From NCBI GenBank assembly GCA_004173475.1, contig SEBU01000001.1, positions 496,001 through 560,000 on the forward strand: a stretch of DNA of 64,000 nt, read 5' to 3'. The notes below the pieces were generated by a model that worked only from the letters and a program-made list of their open reading frames with translations, had not been told where the DNA came from and made no database searches. Shown here piece by piece: positions 10,164 through 17,739 of the stretch. The DNA is from Gammaproteobacteria bacterium (lineage in GTDB: Bacteria > Pseudomonadota > Gammaproteobacteria > Pseudomonadales > Cellvibrionaceae). Both the position numbers and the translations under genes were made by a program. Numbering within the stretch: the stretch's first letter is position 1; every line of letters starts with the position of its first letter.

Positions 10164-11363
10164 CTAAATAACACCAAGTTCTTTCAAGCTAGCAATATCG
10201 CTCTCACTCAACTTTAAAACATTTTTCAATATTTCCTGCGTGTGGCTCCCTACTTCCCCACCCGGCCAATCAGTGCGCCCCGGCGTCTCGGAAAGCTTAG
10301 GCAGAATCGCAGGGATTTTTAATGGCTTGCCATTAATCTCCACCTGCTCAAACATACCACGCTCATTAAAGTGCGGATCAGCAAACATATCTTCTACGTT
10401 ATAAATCGGGCCGGCAGGTACGCGAGCTTTATCTAACAAATCCAAAATCTCTTCCGAATCTTTGCTCAAACACCACGTCGCCAACGCATGGTCAATTTCC
10501 GCTTCATGAATCACACGGCCCGCGTTATTTGCCATTCGCGGATCGCTCGCCATTTCAGGATGACCAGCAGTTTCCATCAGGCGTTGAAAAATTGAATCGC
10601 CATTACCGCCTATCACAACATATTTTCTATTTTTACAACGGTAAGTATTTGTTGGAACAATTCCGGTAACGGTTGTGCCCGATGGCTGACGAATAACACC
10701 TGCACCCGAAAATTCAGGTACCACTGCTTCCATTAAGTTAAACATAGATTCGTAGAGTGCGACGTCGACTACTTGACCATCGCCATCTTTATTTCTTTCA
10801 CGCTCAAGCAATGCCAATGCAATACCAAGTGCAGCATGTATACCGGAAATAGTATCACCAATACTTAAATTTGGTCGCACTGGCGCTTGGTCGGCGAAAC
10901 CATTTACATAGCGAAAACCACTCATACCTTCACATACAGAAGCGAAGCCGGGCTTGTTCGCGTATGGCCCAGTTTGGCCGTAACCCGAAATGCGTGCATA
11001 AACCAATTGGGGATTGGATTTTTTAATTTCATCCGGCCCCAAACCCCAAGCTTCCATAACACCGGGGCGAAAATTTTCGATTACCACATCAGCATAATCA
11101 ATTAACTGTCGCGCAATTTTTTGCGCTTCTATTTTCTTTAAATCGAGCGTGATACTTTTTTTATTTCGGCCAATACTGCGCCACCAATGTGACGTGCCAT
11201 TTTCTAAAATACGCCAACCACGAATAGGATCACCTTCCGGCGGCTCGATTTTTATTACTTCTGCTCCGAAATAAGCGAGCATACAACCGGCAAAGGGGCC
11301 AGCTAGTAACTGGCCGATTTCAATAACACGGATGCCATCCAAAGGGCGACGAGAGTGTTTCAT
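10164..11363 (-). CDS. Class III (CaiB/BaiF family) acyl-CoA transferase
   Basis: Transfers coenzyme A between carboxylic acids; members are interlocked dimers in the cytoplasm. At 399 residues it is full length. The N-terminal Rossmann part carries LDGIRVIEIGQLLAGPFAG and GAEVIKIEPPEGDP. The catalytic aspartate is D170 in NLSIGDTISG. Family motifs VIENFRPGVMEAWGLG and ISGYGQTGPY are present. Overall it resembles the glutarate/itaconate/mesaconate-type members more than carnitine CoA-transferase, but the substrate is not certain. It is preceded on the same strand by a quinone oxidoreductase gene (73 bases away), suggesting a loose operon with pdxH and a lipoprotein gene. Confidence 0.9.
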   Translation of the reverse strand: MKHSRRPLDGIRVIEIGQLLAGPFAGCMLAYFGAEVIKIEPPEGDPIRGWRILENGTSHWWRSIGRNKKSITLDLKKIEAQKIARQLIDYADVVIENFRPGVMEAWGLGPDEIKKSNPQLVYARISGYGQTGPYANKPGFASVCEGMSGFRYVNGFADQAPVRPNLSIGDTISGIHAALGIALALLERERNKDGDGQVVDVALYESMFNLMEAVVPEFSGAGVIRQPSGTTVTGIVPTNTYRCKNRKYVVIGGNGDSIFQRLMETAGHPEMASDPRMANNAGRVIHEAEIDHALATWCLSKDSEEILDLLDKARVPAGPIYNVEDMFADPHFNERGMFEQVEINGKPLKIPAILPKLSETPGRTDWPGGEVGSHTQEILKNVLKLSESDIASLKELGVI

Positions 11364-11387
11364 ATTTATTTCTCGATAATTCCTCTC

Positions 11388-11452
11388 CCAACAAGGGAGG
11401 TTAGAAGGGATTTGAATCTCTCCCAGCCCTCTTTTTCAAAGAGGGTTAAGGT
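11388..11452. repeat. Two small C/T-G/A palindromes between CoA-transferase and oxidoreductase genes
   Basis: Two adjacent hairpins: CCTCTCCC..GGGAGG at about 11392-11400 and CCCTC..GAGGG followed by TTAAGG at about 11427-11452. The second covers the last codons and stop of the oxidoreductase gene. Similar CCCTCTCC/GGAGAGGG palindromes recur near 31030 and 46718, so this looks like a dispersed intergenic element. Confidence 0.55.
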
Positions 11453-12419
11453 TCAATACTATCTTCCCAATATGCTGACTCGATTCCATTCGCTCATGCG
11501 CTTTTGCAACATCTTCAAATGCAAACACCGAATCAATCAAAGGTTTTATTGTTTGATTATTTAATAATGGCCAAACTTGTTCTTCTAATTCTTTTGCAAT
11601 ATCAGCTTTTATTTGTGGTGGTTGCGCACGAAGAGTTGAACCCGTAAGTGTTAAACGTTTTAACATCAATGGCATTAAATCCAGCTCAGTTTTACTACCG
11701 TTTAAAAAAGCGATATTTACAATACGCGCATCTTTAGCCGCGGCAGAAAAGTTTCGCTGGATATAATCTCCTCCAACCATATCCAAAATAACATTAACGC
11801 CCCGCTCCTGGGTTTGCGCTTTTATTTCGGTTACAAAATCCTGTTCGCGATAATTAATTGCCACCGCACCGAGTGATTCAATCGCTTGGCATTTTTCTAC
11901 TGAGCCTGCAGTTGCAAAAACTTTTACACCAAAAGCAATAGCCAATTGAATTGCGGTTGTGCCTATTCCGCTAGTGCCCCCGTGAATTAATAAAGTTTCG
12001 CCCGATTTTAATTTTGCGCGCTGGAACAGGTTGTGCCATACAGTGAAAAACGTTTCAGGTAATGCTGCTGCCTGAACAAATGAAAAAGTATCAGGGATTG
12101 GTAAACACTGCGCTGCAGGAGCGACTGCATATTCCGCGTAACCGCCACCGTTTACTAAAGCGCAGACTTTATCGCCAATTTTCCAGTTAGTGACATCTTT
12201 ACCAATTTCAGTAATTTCACCAGCCACTTCCAATCCTAAAATTGGCGATGCATCAACTGGCGGAGGATAAAGCCCTTGGCGTTGTAAAATATCGGGGCGG
12301 TTTATTCCGGCAGCAAATACTCTGATCAATACTTGTTGCGCTGCTGGCTGCGGAACTGTTGCTTCACATATACGAAGAACATTGGCATCGCCAGAACCAT
12401 TTGTGTCGATATAACGCAT
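11436..12419 (-). CDS. NAD(P)H:quinone oxidoreductase, zinc-free MDR family
   Basis: A 327-residue medium-chain dehydrogenase/reductase of the quinone oxidoreductase (PIG3/QOR) type. It has an N-terminal GroES-like domain (AAGINRPDILQRQGLYPPP, the PIG3-like signature) and a Rossmann domain with LIHGGTSGIGTTAIQLA as the NADPH loop near 145-160. The catalytic and structural zinc cysteines of alcohol dehydrogenases are absent, as expected. The likely reaction is NADPH-dependent reduction of quinones or enals. A GTG at 12425 is possible, but the ATG at 12419 has GAGG 5 bases upstream and is preferred. It starts 15 bases after the lipoprotein gene, so the two are probably cotranscribed. Confidence 0.9.
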   Translation of the reverse strand: MRYIDTNGSGDANVLRICEATVPQPAAQQVLIRVFAAGINRPDILQRQGLYPPPVDASPILGLEVAGEITEIGKDVTNWKIGDKVCALVNGGGYAEYAVAPAAQCLPIPDTFSFVQAAALPETFFTVWHNLFQRAKLKSGETLLIHGGTSGIGTTAIQLAIAFGVKVFATAGSVEKCQAIESLGAVAINYREQDFVTEIKAQTQERGVNVILDMVGGDYIQRNFSAAAKDARIVNIAFLNGSKTELDLMPLMLKRLTLTGSTLRAQPPQIKADIAKELEEQVWPLLNNQTIKPLIDSVFAFEDVAKAHERMESSQHIGKIVLNLNPL

Positions 12420-12434
12420 CCGCACCTCGAATGA

Positions 12435-13337
12435 TTAAGGTTTATTCCAACCGATATCCATATCGTTAAAAACAAATAAAGCAAACATGCAAATGGCCGC
12501 TTTTTCGCGCTCTGGTTCAGGCGCTTGTGTAGACAACCACAGATGAGGCTTACCAATAATTGAAACGGCTGCTAGTTGTTCATCATGTTGAAATAATGCC
12601 AGTCCCGCTATACGGTTTCTTATCCAGGGAGGTAAATCCGCGCTGTCTCTTTTTGAGCCATTGCTTAAGACCTGATAAGACTCGTTGATCGTTTTTAATG
12701 ACCAATTATTGTCAATGGAAGCTTCCAGGTCAGCCTTAGGAAAATACGCTTTTATTGGATTACCAACTGGAGACTCCAATGCAAAGCGCCACTCGCTTTT
12801 GCTATTTTTAGCGCGACACGATAAAAAAGTATTTTCCCGTTGGCCATCGGATCTTTTACTCACGTCTTGATGTTCACGTAAATCTGTTCGGGCTTCAGTG
12901 GTGGTTTGGAGATATGAAATACGGCACTTTACAGCCGTTGATTGCCCGCTGCTTTCAAAGTTAAAAGAAAAATTTCCTTCGAATTGAGTTTCGTACAAGA
13001 AACTATCTACCGAATATTTGTACGGAAATGGTGAGGGGCTATCCAACAAGAGCCAATCCAGAAAGTTCGGTTCAACCCTGACGGTTGAATGTTGCACATC
13101 AACCAGTCGTTCATTCATGAAAGAGGTAAAACCCGATGTTTGTACGTCGCTAACCTTGAACTGCAAAAAGGACTGATTGAAACGGCTGCTCAGTAATTTG
13201 AGATTGGAGGTTTTTAATTCAACATCTTCAGCAACCTTTGTAAAATGCGGATCGAGCTGCGCCTGGGTGTCCTTGACTGAAACACAACCGCATAAGCTAA
13301 ACATTAACATCAGCACGCACAACAATTTTATTTTCAT
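12435..13337 (-). CDS. Putative lipoprotein of unknown function
   Basis: Start placed at the ATG at 13337: AGGAAG lies 5-6 bases upstream and the product begins MKIKLLCVLMLMFSLCGCVSV, a lipoprotein signal with lipobox LCGC. The frame extends upstream to 13520, but that part lacks a signal and runs towards pdxH. The mature protein (about 280 residues) is mixed, with alternating polar and hydrophobic segments suggesting a beta-rich periplasmic domain. No known family was recognised. It lies between pdxH (85 bases upstream) and the oxidoreductase. The Lys/Ser residues after the lipobox suggest outer-membrane sorting, which is an inference. Confidence 0.72.
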   Translation of the reverse strand: MKIKLLCVLMLMFSLCGCVSVKDTQAQLDPHFTKVAEDVELKTSNLKLLSSRFNQSFLQFKVSDVQTSGFTSFMNERLVDVQHSTVRVEPNFLDWLLLDSPSPFPYKYSVDSFLYETQFEGNFSFNFESSGQSTAVKCRISYLQTTTEARTDLREHQDVSKRSDGQRENTFLSCRAKNSKSEWRFALESPVGNPIKAYFPKADLEASIDNNWSLKTINESYQVLSNGSKRDSADLPPWIRNRIAGLALFQHDEQLAAVSIIGKPHLWLSTQAPEPEREKAAICMFALFVFNDMDIGWNKP

Positions 13338-13422
13338 CACACTTCCTCGTGGTTTATGCGCTCTACTAAGCGCTCGCCCTGAGGCTAGCGATACTGTGCT
13401 TAATACAAAGTGAACGCATGAC

Positions 13423-14067
13423 TTAAGGCTCCAGCCGTGTGATCGTCCATGATTTATCCGCTTGCAAGTTGTATTCAAAACGATCGTGTAACCTTGCGAC
13501 GCCGCCTTGCCAGAATTCAATTTGATGGGGTTTAACTCTAAATCCTCCCCAGAAATCTGGCAGAGGTATATCGCCTTTTGCGAATTTATTTTTCATGGTT
13601 TCAAATTGCTGCATTAATAATGCTCGCGATGAAATTGGGCGACTTTGATGCGACGCCCAGGCACCGAGCTGACTGTCGCGCGGACGACTTACAAAATATT
13701 TAAGTACGTCAACCGTAGATAATTGCTCAACCACCCCACACACTTTTACTTGGCGCTCTAAAAAATACCAGGGAAAATGCAAGCTAATTTTTGGATTTTG
13801 CAACAAGTCTTGTGCTTTGCGACTTTTTAAATTTGTGTAAAACACAAATCCTTTTTCATCCAGATTTTTTAACAAGACTATGCGTTGCGACGGTTGGCCA
13901 CTAGCGTCAACCGTTGCCACCGTCATAGCATTCGGGTCCGGAATTTTTGCATCTATAGTTTGTTGCATCCAGCGCTTAAATTGTTCGATGGGATTTTCGT
14001 GTAAATCTTCGCGCTCCAAGCCGCCTTTGGTGTATTCGGTGCGCAAACTTTCTAAATCGAGTGACAT
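13423..14067 (-). CDS. pdxH: Pyridoxamine/pyridoxine 5'-phosphate oxidase
   Basis: FMN-dependent oxidation of PNP or PMP to pyridoxal 5'-phosphate, the last step of vitamin B6 synthesis and salvage. The 214 residues match the usual length. Recognisable motifs: [23 protein letters not shown] (FMN site), [49 protein letters not shown], the substrate-binding region [15 protein letters not shown], and RLHDRF..W.ITRLEP at the C-terminus. It is separated from upstream katA by a terminator and is probably the first gene of a loose operon with the lipoprotein and oxidoreductase genes. Confidence 0.96.
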   Translation of the reverse strand: MSLDLESLRTEYTKGGLEREDLHENPIEQFKRWMQQTIDAKIPDPNAMTVATVDASGQPSQRIVLLKNLDEKGFVFYTNLKSRKAQDLLQNPKISLHFPWYFLERQVKVCGVVEQLSTVDVLKYFVSRPRDSQLGAWASHQSRPISSRALLMQQFETMKNKFAKGDIPLPDFWGGFRVKPHQIEFWQGGVARLHDRFEYNLQADKSWTITRLEP

Positions 14068-14113
14068 GTGGTTTCCCTCTAAAACACTGTGTTGCAGTCT
14101 ACTGTCCAGCTAC

Positions 14114-14145
14114 AAAAAAGGCACTGTTTTCACAGTGCCTTTTTA
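14114..14145 (-). terminator. Rho-independent terminator after katA
   Basis: A perfect 13-bp stem (14115-14127 with 14132-14144) has a 4-base loop. On the minus strand it ends in a T run. It lies just after the katA stop codon and before pdxH. Confidence 0.88.
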
Positions 14146-14162
14146 TCGAGATTTTAGAAAAA

Positions 14163-15608
14163 TTATAACAGCGCTTTTACACGCGCGGCATAATCAGAAT
14201 CAGCCTTGGCAAATTGCGCCAAAACGCGTTCTTGTATCCACGTGTTGGCTTGCGACAAACCGCCCGCAATGTTCCGCGCTAGTTGATTTTTTTGATCATC
14301 ATTCATCAAACGAAACAAGTCACCTGCCTGCGAATAATAATCCTCGCTTGATTGATCGTATCTATCTGCAACTGCATGACTCAAGCGCAAAGGTGGCTCT
14401 TTAAATGTCGGGTTTGGTTCAGGATAACCGTGAGTCGCACGATCATTGGGATAGAAATTGGCCCCGCTGGTTTGAACTTGATTACCATGACCAAACGGGC
14501 AGCCAGCTGCTGCACCGTCACGTTGATAGTGATTCACAGGGCAACGCGGTGCGTTTACCGGCAATTGGTTATGGTTTACCCCAACACGGTAGCGATGAGC
14601 GTCCTGGTAAGCTAATAAACGCGCCTGAAGCATTTTGTCGGGTGACGCGCCTGTGCCTGGAACAAGGTTGCTTGGCGCAAAAGCAGATTGCTCCGTCTCC
14701 GCAAAATAATTTTGCACATTGCGATTCAATTCCAGCTGGCCAATTTCAATCAACGGGAAATCCTTATGTGGCCAGACTTTGGTCAAATCAAAGGGATTGA
14801 TATGGTAAGTCTCGGCCTGTACTTCGGTCATTATCTGAATTTTAACGGCCCAGCTCGGGAAATCACTCCGGTTAATTGCATCCACCAAATCCTGCTGCGC
14901 GCCAAAGGGTGGCATTGATGCCGCTTCTTCAGCCGTCAGGGTCTTAATCCCCTGATTGGTTTTGAAATGCCATTTCACATAGTACCGCTCACCTTTTTCA
15001 TTCCACAGGCTCAAGGTATGCGAACCAAAACCGTGGATGTGACGGTAAGACAAAGGAATACCGCGGTCTGACATCAAGATAGTCATTTGATGTAAAGATT
15101 GCGGATGATTCGCCCAGAATTCAAACGCTGTGGTCGGGTCTGGTAAATTGGTATGGGGATTTTTCTTTTGCGAATGAATAAAGTCCGGAAATTTAATTGG
15201 ATCATTCAAGAAAAATACTGGTGTGTTATTGCCCACTACATCGTAATTGCCCTGACGTGTGTAAAACTTCACTGCGAACCCACGGGGGTCGCGAGCATAA
15301 TCGCTGGAATCCTGGCCACCGCCGACTGTGGAAAAACGTAAGAATATTTCGGTTTTATCACCTTCTCGCTGTAAAAAATCTGCAATCGTGTATTGGCTTA
15401 GGCTTTTAGTGAGCGTGAAATGACCGTAGGCACCTGTACCACGTGCATGAACGACCCGCTCTGGAATGCGTTCCCGATTAAAGTGAGCGAGCTTTTCAAA
15501 TAAGTAATGATTATCAAAAGTCAGCGGGCCACGTTCACCCACGCTAATACTATTGTTGTCGTCACTTACCGGAGCGCCCGCTGAAGTAGTTAAAGTCGTG
15601 TTAGTCAT
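14163..15608 (-). CDS. katA: Monofunctional haem catalase (small-subunit, clade 3 type)
   Basis: Converts hydrogen peroxide to water and oxygen. At 481 residues it is a small-subunit catalase. The distal histidine is H54 in RVVHARGTGAYG, the catalytic Asn is in GNNTPVFF (near 127), and the proximal haem-ligand tyrosine is in RLLAYQDAHRYRVG (about 335). Clade features include the NAPRCPVNHYQRDG segment and the FYPND region near 390. There is no signal peptide, so it is cytoplasmic. The upstream 285 bases are AT-rich and probably hold an oxidative-stress promoter; I could not identify an OxyR site by eye. The gene ends at a strong terminator and looks monocistronic. Confidence 0.96.
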   Translation of the reverse strand: MTNTTLTTSAGAPVSDDNNSISVGERGPLTFDNHYLFEKLAHFNRERIPERVVHARGTGAYGHFTLTKSLSQYTIADFLQREGDKTEIFLRFSTVGGGQDSSDYARDPRGFAVKFYTRQGNYDVVGNNTPVFFLNDPIKFPDFIHSQKKNPHTNLPDPTTAFEFWANHPQSLHQMTILMSDRGIPLSYRHIHGFGSHTLSLWNEKGERYYVKWHFKTNQGIKTLTAEEAASMPPFGAQQDLVDAINRSDFPSWAVKIQIMTEVQAETYHINPFDLTKVWPHKDFPLIEIGQLELNRNVQNYFAETEQSAFAPSNLVPGTGASPDKMLQARLLAYQDAHRYRVGVNHNQLPVNAPRCPVNHYQRDGAAAGCPFGHGNQVQTSGANFYPNDRATHGYPEPNPTFKEPPLRLSHAVADRYDQSSEDYYSQAGDLFRLMNDDQKNQLARNIAGGLSQANTWIQERVLAQFAKADSDYAARVKALL

Positions 15609-15808
15609 GATTAATATCCTTGATTCGTTTGGTATATGAGCTTTATGAAACTACGAGCCATCTTATGTAAGATAAATTAATTACCAAAATCAATTATTAA
15701 TATTGAGCCAATAGGTTTTTAATAAGGTCATCAGTGAGGTGAAGGATATATAAATAAATTCTTTCTACAGTGAGACAACGAACAGCTAAACTTAATTAAG
15801 AAAATATA

Positions 15809-15874
15809 AACTTATACGCCAGCCAAAATCCATGATGATTAAACACCGTATAAGTTAAGAAAGGGCTCCGCCCT
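15809..15874. promoter_or_regulatory. Inverted repeats upstream of mobA
   Basis: A 10-bp inverted repeat AACTTATACG (15809-15818) / CGTATAAGTT (15847-15856) is separated by 28 bases, followed by a small GC hairpin AGGGC-tcc-GCCCT (15862-15874). The GC hairpin ends 19 bases before the mobA ATG. It could be a regulator site or a 5' UTR structure. It does not match a riboswitch that I recognise. Confidence 0.4.
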
Positions 15875-15893
15875 AAAGTGAAATAAGGTACCT

Positions 15894-16517
15894 ATGAAAG
15901 CTTCCGAATCTGTTGTTGGTGTTATTCTCGCAGGAGGCCTTGCAAAACGAATGGGCGGTGGCGACAAATGTCTGCTCCCCTTAGCAGGCAAGTCACTCCT
16001 CCAACGCACCATTGAACGCGCTCAACCGCAAGTGTCCAATTTAATCTTAAATGCCAACGGTAATAGCCTGCGTTTTGCTCGTAGTCGCTTACCCGTCGTT
16101 GCAGACGCCAATCCTAACAATCTCGGTCCTTTAGCGGGCATACACGCTGGCATGGTCTGGATGCAAGTTAATACGCCGAAGCTCGAATGGTTGATCAGTT
16201 TTGCGTCAGACACGCCGTTCTTTCCTCGCGATATCGCCGATAAAATGTTATCTGCTGCGTTGAGTGGTGATAAAAGACTTGTGGTAGCAACGTCCAATAC
16301 CCGCGTTCATCCGGTTTTTTCCCTGTGGCATGTATCTCTCGCCTCAAAGATTTCTGCTCAACTTGTTACCGGTGAAGCGCCGCGTTTGCAAGAGTGGATA
16401 AACGCCTCTGAACCCTTAGAAATTAATTTTAGTGCAGAGGGGTATGATCCATTTTTTAATATAAATACTCCGCAAGACCTTTACGCCGCTGAACCGCTTG
16501 CTGCATTGGTAAAGTAA
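15894..16517 (+). CDS. mobA: Molybdenum cofactor guanylyltransferase
   Basis: Transfers GMP from GTP to molybdopterin to make the MGD form of the cofactor. The 207 residues match MobA. The nucleotidyltransferase signature GVILAGGLAKRMGGGDKCLLPL is at residues 8-29 (LAGG and the Lys of DK bind GTP). LNANGN is near 52, DANPNNLGPLAGIHAGM near 70, SFASDTPFFP (Mg-binding Asp) near 103, and FFNINTPQDL near the end. TAAGG lies 6-7 bases upstream of the ATG. There is no moa or moe gene nearby. A VanZ-like gene follows on the same strand. Confidence 0.93.
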   Translation: MKASESVVGVILAGGLAKRMGGGDKCLLPLAGKSLLQRTIERAQPQVSNLILNANGNSLRFARSRLPVVADANPNNLGPLAGIHAGMVWMQVNTPKLEWLISFASDTPFFPRDIADKMLSAALSGDKRLVVATSNTRVHPVFSLWHVSLASKISAQLVTGEAPRLQEWINASEPLEINFSAEGYDPFFNINTPQDLYAAEPLAALVK

Positions 16518-16593
16518 TTCATAACTTCTGTTCTATCTTCCAATAAAAAACTAATGATATTCTGCACGAATCAGAATTCGGGAGCTTTTTATC

Positions 16594-16989
16594 GTGTGGC
16601 GTTCGCTTTGTTTGGTACAGTTTGTATTTCTAATTGGAGCTTTCACTTTTTTAGGTTTGACTCCTACCCCTGAAGAAACTGTCCCCATGTTCAACGACAA
16701 ACTCATGCATTGTGGTGGCTATTTTTTAGCGGGACTTTCAATCAGTTTTGCCTTTCCATACTGGAAGTTCTTTCAACGCGCTGCGTTTTTAATTATTTAT
16801 TCAGTAGGTATAGAGATAGGCCAACATTTTATGCCACCCCGCACGTTCGATGTTTTCGATATATGTGCAAATTCAACGGGTGTTTTTCTTGGGCTTTTAT
16901 TGATTTTAGTTTTAGCTAAAAATGTTCGCTGGTTTGATCGTGTATTGTTTTGGCAAGCAGGCTCTAAAGTAAAAGACCGTCTCGCCTAA
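16594..16989 (+). CDS. VanZ-like small integral membrane protein
   Basis: A 131-residue inner-membrane protein with four predicted hydrophobic segments (about 5-22, 43-60, 64-82, 96-115). The VanZ-like pattern is clear: DKLMHCGGYFLAGLSISFAF early, then GIEIGQHFMPPRTFDVFDICANSTGVFLGLL (E/Q-x-P-x-R-x-x-x-x-D-x-x-x-N). The start is a GTG at 16594 with GGAG 10 bases upstream. The function of VanZ-like proteins outside glycopeptide resistance is unclear, and this gene should not be read as a resistance determinant. It is 14 bases upstream of a DUF1287 gene and probably cotranscribed with it. Confidence 0.85.
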   Translation: MWRSLCLVQFVFLIGAFTFLGLTPTPEETVPMFNDKLMHCGGYFLAGLSISFAFPYWKFFQRAAFLIIYSVGIEIGQHFMPPRTFDVFDICANSTGVFLGLLLILVLAKNVRWFDRVLFWQAGSKVKDRLA

Positions 16990-17003
16990 AGGGATTTACA
17001 TCT

Positions 17004-17600
17004 ATGTCAAAGATAATTGTGTTGTTAATTTCCTTCTATGTAGCTTCACATGCTTGGGCAGCTCCCTTAAATTCTGATAAGCCTTCCCTTTTAATTGATG
17101 CAGCAGTTTTGCAAACCCACACCCGCGTAACTTATAACGGTGCATACTTTAAAATTCCTTATCCTAACGGGGATATTCCTGCCGAGTTTGGTGTTTGTAC
17201 TGACGTAGTTATCCGCGCATACCGTAAATTGAATATTGATTTGCAACAATTGATTCATGAAGACATGGATAAAAACTTTTTAATTTATCCTGCTAAAAAA
17301 ATTTGGAATCAAGATAAAACGGACAAAAACATCGATCATAGACGCGTTCCAAACTTGCAAACTTTTTTTACCCGTTTTGGTAATACCTTACCTATCTCTT
17401 CGTCTGGAAAAGATTACCAACCCGGAGACTTAGTGACATGGTTGGTATCTGGAAATTTACCGCATATTGGAATAGTGACAGATAGGCAATCTAATGACGG
17501 TCTGCGTCCACTCATTGTTCACAATATAGGTGCGGGCCCGCAGTTGGAAGACATGCTTTTTGAATATAAAATTACAGGGCATTATCGTTACGGCCTGTAA
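17004..17600 (+). CDS. DUF1287 family exported protein (NlpC/P60-like)
   Basis: A 198-residue protein with a signal peptide (about 1-19, ending SHAWA). The DUF1287 core reads YNGAYFKIPYPNGDIPAEFGVCTDVVIRAYR, then HEDMDKNFLIYP, then QPGDLVTWLVSGNLPHIGIVTD and VHNIGAGPQLEDML. The Cys in GVCTDV (about 71) and the His in LPHIGIV (about 152) are placed like the catalytic Cys-His of papain-like NlpC/P60 amidases, and DUF1287 is thought to be a distant relative. A periplasmic cell-wall role is an inference. It ends before a bidirectional terminator shared with aceF. Confidence 0.88.
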   Translation: MSKIIVLLISFYVASHAWAAPLNSDKPSLLIDAAVLQTHTRVTYNGAYFKIPYPNGDIPAEFGVCTDVVIRAYRKLNIDLQQLIHEDMDKNFLIYPAKKIWNQDKTDKNIDHRRVPNLQTFFTRFGNTLPISSSGKDYQPGDLVTWLVSGNLPHIGIVTDRQSNDGLRPLIVHNIGAGPQLEDMLFEYKITGHYRYGL

Positions 17601-17673
17601 AAAAAATTGATTCAAAAAGTGGTACGAACAGAAACTACAATTTAAATAATTTCAAAATACAAAAGTAAAAAAT

Positions 17674-17701
17674 AAAAAGGCCAGCAATGCTGGCCTTTTT
17701 A
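17674..17701. terminator. Bidirectional terminator between DUF1287 gene and aceF
   Basis: A perfect 12-bp stem (AAAAAGGCCAGC / GCTGGCCTTTTT) with a 3-base loop is flanked by A and T runs on both sides, so it can serve both converging genes. Confidence 0.93.
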
Positions 17702-17739
17702 CTTAAAGAACAAATTCAACCTAACATATCTTATGCGAA

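Noticed and set aside
13880-14404. 174-residue plus-strand frame over pdxH/katA
   Set aside because: It spans the ends of two conserved minus-strand genes and the terminator between them; no domain.
16594-16989. Glycopeptide resistance gene vanZ
   Set aside because: Only the VanZ-like membrane fold is supported; there are no other van genes and such proteins are widespread in Gram-negatives.
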